Part shown: positions 60,059 through 64,000 of the stretch, piece after piece | Numbering within the stretch: the stretch's first letter is position 1 | How the letters are laid out: the number at the start of each line of letters is the position of its first letter | Assembly (NCBI RefSeq): GCF_002646595.1 | Contig: NZ_PDUD01000042.1 | Location: 53,275 to 117,274 of the forward strand | Source: Flavilitoribacter nigricans DSM 23189 = NBRC 102662 | Lineage (GTDB): Bacteria > Bacteroidota > Bacteroidia > Chitinophagales > Saprospiraceae | Reading direction: 5' to 3' | DNA length: 64,000 nucleotides | Made by a program: the position numbers and the translations under genes | Notes under the pieces: model-generated | The model's input: the letters and a program-made list of their open reading frames with translations, nothing else | What the model was told of the DNA's origin: nothing | Databases searched by the model: none

Positions 60059-60202
60059 TTATCCACCTACAATGATGTCGTCGATAATGATACCTTCTCC
60101 GTCATCATCATCTCCATCTCCTCCTTTGATGGTCAGGAGATCCTGTTCTTCTAACTTCAGATCTTCGAACTGCTTCCAGTTCGTTTTGGATTGAGCTTCC
60201 AT
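60059..60202 (-). CDS. GG-leader peptide with acidic core (RiPP-like precursor)
   Basis: A 47-residue peptide starts at the ATG at 60202. The leader ends with LKLEEQDLLTIKGG, the double-Gly pattern of Bacteroidota natural-product precursors (leader of about 28 residues, cleavage after GG). The remaining 19 residues are DGDDDDGEGIIIDDIIVGG, with eight Asp/Glu and a second terminal GG. Such leaders are cut by C39-type peptidase ABC transporters or act as recognition tags for modifying enzymes. None is adjacent, so the processing partner would be elsewhere. The longer frame up to 60403 is not used, since the leader begins exactly at this ATG. A Ca-binding or adhesive acidic peptide is an alternative. 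Confidence 0.72.
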   Translation of the reverse strand: MEAQSKTNWKQFEDLKLEEQDLLTIKGGDGDDDDGEGIIIDDIIVGG

Positions 60203-60705
60203 AGTACGTAAAATTTTGGTGAAACGAATAGATTCGGTCACCTGGAAGCGTCTGCAGCCACTTGCAGGCAAAGGCGGTCCGGGCCTTCGGAGCCTATCCA
60301 AAAGCCGGTTTCTTGCAAGAAATTTGAAAACGGGAGATCCGGATGTCAATCCGTTACCGGGCGGGTTTTTCCGGGCTGCGTTCCGTGTATATTCGGATCG
60401 CATGCCTGGAGCCGGAGGTCGGTTTTATCCTAAAACGCCTCCGCAAACTCGTGCCGATTTTTAGATTAACTAATTGGTTTTCAATTAATACCTGCTACAA
60501 ATTTAGTGGCTGTGGGCATGCCGGGAAAGGGCAAAAACGGTTTATCGGGGTTTACCGAAATTTCCGGAAATCAACCGATGGATAGGTGGCTATAATCTGT
60601 TCTGGAAAGGGTTGTTTTTCGGAGAGCAATAATTTTTATTGATCTTAGTTTTGAAAATAAACTAACTAGGTGTAGTTTTGTTAGGAGTTATCAAAACCAA
60701 AGCGT
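60203..60705. other. Long intergenic region between the GG-peptide and ADP-ribosylglycohydrolase genes
   Basis: This 503-base divergent spacer has no gene I can support. A minus-strand TAAATTTG (60495-60502) could serve the peptide gene from a distance, and two plus-strand TAGTTTTG copies (60646-60653 and 60673-60680) are candidate -7 elements for the ADP-ribosylglycohydrolase gene. Confidence 0.4.
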
Positions 60706-61482
60706 ATGCTGGGAGCAATCATTGGCGATATAGTGGGAAGCCGCTTCGAGCGGGCTAACTGGAAAGGGAAAAATTTCACCCTTTTCACCAAGGACAGTCA
60801 TTTTACCGATGATACGGTCATGACCATTGCGGTTGCCGACTGGCTCCTGCACGATCGGGACCTGGTAACCTCCATGCGGGGTTGGGGACGAAAATATCCG
60901 CTGGCTGGTTACGGAGGGAATTTCAAACTCTGGCTGGCCGGCGTGCAGGACGGCCCTTACGGGAGCTGGGGCAACGGTTCCGCCATGCGGGTGAGTCCCG
61001 TCGGTTGGATCGCCCAAACGCTGGAATCTTGCATGGAACTCGCCTCGGTCTCCGCGGCGGTCACCCACGATCATCCGGAGGGGATCAAAGGTGCACAGGC
61101 CATAGCCGGCGCCGTTTTTCTGGCCCGTACGGGGGCCGGAAAAGCCGATATCCGGGATTGGGTAGCTTCGGAAATGAAATATGATCTCGATCGGAATTTG
61201 GAGGACATCCGGCCGGAATATACCTTTGATGTAAGTTGCCAGGGGTCGGTGCCGGAAGCGATCATTGCCTTCCTGGAAGCGACCGATCTGGAGGACGCCA
61301 TTCGGAATGCGATCTCGCTGGGCGGAGATACAGATACTCTGGCCTGTATGGCGGGTTGTATTGCCGAAGCGTATTACCACCGGCAGGGAAGGCCGGACCA
61401 GGCACTACTCGATGAGACCTACCGCCGTTTGCCCGGTTCGATAAAAAAGATCCTCAAGGATTTTAACGAGCGGTATCGGTAA
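60706..61482 (+). CDS. ADP-ribosylglycohydrolase family protein
   Basis: The 258-residue protein opens MLGAIIGDIVGSRFE and has the metal-site motifs of the DraG/ARH family: HFTDDTVMTIAVADW (two Asp and Thr) and SLGGDTDTLACMAGCIAEAYY (two Asp and Thr). GSWGNGSAMRVSPVGW is the typical loop. These enzymes remove ADP-ribose from Arg, Ser or other groups, or hydrolyse related compounds. The gene is followed after 63 bases by the glutamine-dependent NAD synthetase gene, so the pair may link ADP-ribose recycling with NAD supply (inference). Confidence 0.92.
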   Translation: MLGAIIGDIVGSRFERANWKGKNFTLFTKDSHFTDDTVMTIAVADWLLHDRDLVTSMRGWGRKYPLAGYGGNFKLWLAGVQDGPYGSWGNGSAMRVSPVGWIAQTLESCMELASVSAAVTHDHPEGIKGAQAIAGAVFLARTGAGKADIRDWVASEMKYDLDRNLEDIRPEYTFDVSCQGSVPEAIIAFLEATDLEDAIRNAISLGGDTDTLACMAGCIAEAYYHRQGRPDQALLDETYRRLPGSIKKILKDFNERYR

Positions 61483-61545
61483 ACGTCCGGGATCGTATGA
61501 CTGTTATTCAATTTTACAAAACCAAAAACAACCGATAGAAACAAC

Positions 61546-63183
61546 ATGAAAATATCCATTGCACAGGTGAACAGCCACGTCGGTAACTTCGAAGGAAATC
61601 TGCAGCGTATGCTCTCGGCCGTTGCCGTGGCCAAAGAGCAGGGCGCGGACCTCGTTTGTTTTCCCGAGCTCTCCGTAGTGGGCTACCCGCCCCGGGATTT
61701 TCTGGAATTCGATGACTTCATCCATCTGGCCGAAGAAACCGTGGAGAAACTAGCCGCCGCTGCGGACGGCATCGCGATCATTGTCGGATCGCCCTCGCGA
61801 AACCCGGTGGTGGAAGGAAAAGACCTGTACAATTCGGCTTACTTCCTGGCCGAGGGCAAAGTGCAGTTCGTACAGCACAAAACGCTGCTGCCTACCTACG
61901 ATATTTTCGATGAATACCGCTACTTCGAACCGGCCCACGAATGGAATGTCTTTGAATTCAAAGGGCGACGGATCGCACTGACCATCTGTGAAGACCTGTG
62001 GAATGTCGGGAACGAAAATCCGCTCTATAAGATATGTCCGATGGACGAGATGATGGCGCAGCAGCCGGATCTGATGATCAATATTTCCGCCTCGCCCTTT
62101 GCGTACGATCACGCGGAGGACCGCATCCACGTGATGAAGACCAATGTTGCCCGCTACGGGTTGCCGCTCTTCTACGTCAACCAGATCGGAGCCCAGACGG
62201 AGGTGATCTTCGACGGGGGCTCACTGGTGCTTTCCCCGCAAGGTGAGGTGTACGAAGAGCTGCCTTACTTTGAGGAAGTGGTCCGTACCTACGATCTGGA
62301 AACCGTTACGGCCGGCGGCCGGGAAGTAGTGCAACCAAAGGACAAAATGACCCTGATGCACGATGCACTGGTGCTGGGACTGCAAAATTATTTCGGCAAA
62401 CTCAGATTCCGTAAAGCTATGCTCGGTCTGTCGGGCGGGATCGACTCCGCCGTCGTGGCCGTACTGGCCGCCCGGGCGCTCGGCAAGGATAATGTCCGGG
62501 TGATACTGATGCCTTCACAGTTCTCTTCCGATCACTCCGTGAATGATGCCCGCCAGTTGGCGCAGAATCTGGGCGTACAGTACGATATCATCCCGATCCA
62601 GTCGGTGTATGAATCTTACGAAAAACTGTTGGAGCCGCACTTCTGGGGGACTTCCTTCAATATTGCGGAAGAAAATATCCAGGCCCGCATCCGGGGCATG
62701 TTGCTGATGGCCTTTTCCAACAAGTTTGGGAATATCGTGCTCAATACCTCCAATAAGAGCGAAATGGCCGTGGGTTACGGTACGCTCTACGGCGATATGT
62801 GCGGCGGCTTGTCCGTTATCGGCGACGTCTACAAAACCGAAGTCTTTGACCTGGCCCGTTATATGAACAAGGACGGCGAGTTGATCCCGGAAAATATCAT
62901 CACCAAGCCGCCCAGTGCCGAACTGCGACCGGATCAGAAGGATACCGACAGCCTGCCGGAATACGACGAACTGGACCCCATTCTGTACCAGTACATCGAA
63001 AAGGCACAGAGTCCCGAAGACATCGTGGAAATGGGCTACGACAGTATCCTGGTGCGCCGGATATTACGCCTGGTAAATATCAACGAATTCAAACGGCACC
63101 AGACGGCGCCGGTACTGCGGGTGTCCAGTAAAGCTTTCGGTATGGGCCGGCGCATGCCGATCGTGGGGAAATACCTCAGCTGA
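61546..63183 (+). CDS. nadE: Glutamine-dependent NAD+ synthetase
   Basis: The 545-residue protein joins an N-terminal nitrilase (glutaminase) domain (about 1-260), with the catalytic Glu41 (FPELSVVGYPPRD), Lys112 (QHKTLLPTYDIFDEYRYFEP) and Cys148 (LTICEDLWN), to a C-terminal synthetase domain (about 270-545) with the PP-loop motif GLSGGIDSAVVAVLAARAL. It amidates deamido-NAD with ammonia from glutamine in the last step of NAD biosynthesis. Length and domain order are normal for bacterial two-domain NadE. Confidence 0.96.
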   Translation: MKISIAQVNSHVGNFEGNLQRMLSAVAVAKEQGADLVCFPELSVVGYPPRDFLEFDDFIHLAEETVEKLAAAADGIAIIVGSPSRNPVVEGKDLYNSAYFLAEGKVQFVQHKTLLPTYDIFDEYRYFEPAHEWNVFEFKGRRIALTICEDLWNVGNENPLYKICPMDEMMAQQPDLMINISASPFAYDHAEDRIHVMKTNVARYGLPLFYVNQIGAQTEVIFDGGSLVLSPQGEVYEELPYFEEVVRTYDLETVTAGGREVVQPKDKMTLMHDALVLGLQNYFGKLRFRKAMLGLSGGIDSAVVAVLAARALGKDNVRVILMPSQFSSDHSVNDARQLAQNLGVQYDIIPIQSVYESYEKLLEPHFWGTSFNIAEENIQARIRGMLLMAFSNKFGNIVLNTSNKSEMAVGYGTLYGDMCGGLSVIGDVYKTEVFDLARYMNKDGELIPENIITKPPSAELRPDQKDTDSLPEYDELDPILYQYIEKAQSPEDIVEMGYDSILVRRILRLVNINEFKRHQTAPVLRVSSKAFGMGRRMPIVGKYLS

Positions 63184-63323
63184 TCTCAAAAGACAAAATA
63201 GTCCAGCTACGATCGCCCGGTGCTGACCCAACCATTCGCACCGACTCCATAGTCTATCCTGACGTAAAAGTGGTTTGGGATTTCCCAAATCACTTCGTTC
63301 ATATCTGTAAAAAATTAGAGACT

Positions 63324-63809
63324 ATGAAGAGTTATAATTGGCTGATGGTGATGGTGTTGATTTCTTTTTTGTCCTGCGAGAAAAACAGGGAATGCTGTGT
63401 AATGCCCAATCAGTTCACGGAATTTATTTTCGGAACCTACTACGGAGAATGTATGGGCGAAGCCTGTATAGAGACCTTCAAACTGGAAGACGAGCGTCTT
63501 TTTGAAGATAAGAATGATAACTACGCCGGTCCCTTTCCCTACGCGGGCGACTGGGAGTTACTCAGCGATAAACTGTACGAAAAGGTGCGATACTTACCCA
63601 ATTCCTTTCCCCATGCCCTTTACGATGAGACCGAAACGACCATCGGCATGCCCGATGCCGGCGACTGGGGTGGTATTTACGTCGAAGTGGAAACCGTGGA
63701 AGGCAATCGCTTTCACTGGAATATCGACACCATGGAGGATAACCTGCCGGAATATCTGCACGAATTCGCCACCGCCGTCCAGGAGGCTGTGATGTCGATC
63801 AATGAATAG
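63324..63809 (+). CDS. Lipoprotein of unknown function
   Basis: The ATG at 63324 gives a 161-residue product with a lipoprotein signal (MKSYNWLMVMVLISFLSC). A cysteine-containing N-terminal segment (NRECCVMPNQFTEF, GECMGEACIETF) and a C-terminal domain with alternating strands (WGGIYVEVETVEGNRFHWNIDTMEDNLPEYLHEFATAVQEAV) follow. The pairs of Cys may form disulphides. I recognise no family. An upstream GTG at 63270 would add 18 residues before the signal peptide. Confidence 0.7.
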   Translation: MKSYNWLMVMVLISFLSCEKNRECCVMPNQFTEFIFGTYYGECMGEACIETFKLEDERLFEDKNDNYAGPFPYAGDWELLSDKLYEKVRYLPNSFPHALYDETETTIGMPDAGDWGGIYVEVETVEGNRFHWNIDTMEDNLPEYLHEFATAVQEAVMSINE

Positions 63810-63930
63810 AAATCTTGTGATACCGGTAAAATGATCAGGAGATTGGGAAAAGGCACTGCTTTGTGGAATTCCTCATCATATTAGACAGTTGAATTCGGTT
63901 AGTTGCTATCTTTAAACAACAAATCGAATT

Positions 63931-64000
63931 ATGGCAAAATTACGAAAACGCTTTACTAAGGCCGAGCGCTTGGAAATTGTTAAGCAAAGCCTGGAGCCGG
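63931..64000 (+). CDS. Transposase N-terminus, IS3-like (cut by window edge)
   Basis: The last 70 bases open with ATG and read MAKLRKRFTKAERLEIVKQ and then SLEP, very like the N-terminal HTH of IS3-family OrfA transposases (R.FTKE.K.EIVK). The gene runs past the window edge, so its identity is provisional. A TATCTTTA lies about 20 bases upstream. The terminal inverted repeat of the element cannot be fixed with one end only. Confidence 0.55.
   Translation, partial: MAKLRKRFTKAERLEIVKQSLEP

Noticed and set aside
1..64000. tRNA or rRNA genes
   Set aside because: No stretch with the TTCGAATC-type T-loop plus acceptor stem, and no rRNA-like block, was found on either strand by eye.

Overview
The window looks like chromosomal DNA of a free-living member of the Bacteroidota, possibly a Saprospiria/Lewinella-type organism (inference). 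The reasons are a one-protein hybrid two-component regulator with a periplasmic propeller, a GH97 enzyme, DUF6089, CPBP, RDD and DUF4407 family proteins, GG-type leader peptides, and several upstream octamers that fit the Bacteroidota -7 element TAnnTTTG. I found no rRNA, tRNA or CRISPR array.

Layout. 1-5 kb: the 3' part of the window's first gene is cut off (DUF4407 membrane protein), then two tandem acetyltransferase paralogues, a VOC protein and a secreted GH43-like propeller. 5-17 kb: a two-lobed retropepsin-like protease, the hybrid regulator (1427 aa), a BNR_4 lipoprotein, an RsmI-like methyltransferase, glyS and a GH97 glucosidase. 17-28 kb: a DUF3500 lipoprotein, an unknown cytosolic protein, an FG-GAP secreted protein, a patatin phospholipase fused to a receiver-like domain, an S9 peptidase and a membrane-fused spermidine synthase. 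28-34 kb: a membrane protein with a THEP1-like NTPase, a CHAT caspase-like protein with an N-terminal effector-associated domain (EAD), and a TetR-ABC exporter operon behind twin operators. 34-50 kb: mostly housekeeping genes (manA, lutB/lutC, gltX, rlmN, aminopeptidase P, gluconokinase, a LolD/MacB-like ABC pair). 50-55 kb: rpoN, followed by a REP-associated tyrosine transposase (RAYT) and an array in which small membrane-protein genes alternate with REP-doublet elements. 55-58 kb: gamma carbonic anhydrase, a CPBP protease and a three-gene conflict-type locus (HTH regulator, nucleoside phosphorylase effector, EAD11 adaptor). 58-64 kb: a helical unknown protein, a GG-leader peptide, ADP-ribosylglycohydrolase with NAD synthetase, a lipoprotein, and the start of a transposase at the right edge.

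The most interesting parts are (i) the HTH/nucleoside-phosphorylase/EAD11 locus at 56.2-58.3 kb, in which two proteins carry the same GG-x-x-[IL]GD tail motif and whose EAD resembles the one on the CHAT protease 26 kb away; (ii) the regular REP-gene-REP array beside the RAYT at 51.9-54.7 kb; (iii) the patatin-receiver fusion; and (iv) a 47-residue GG-leader peptide with an extremely acidic core. All family assignments come from reading the sequence; no database search was possible.
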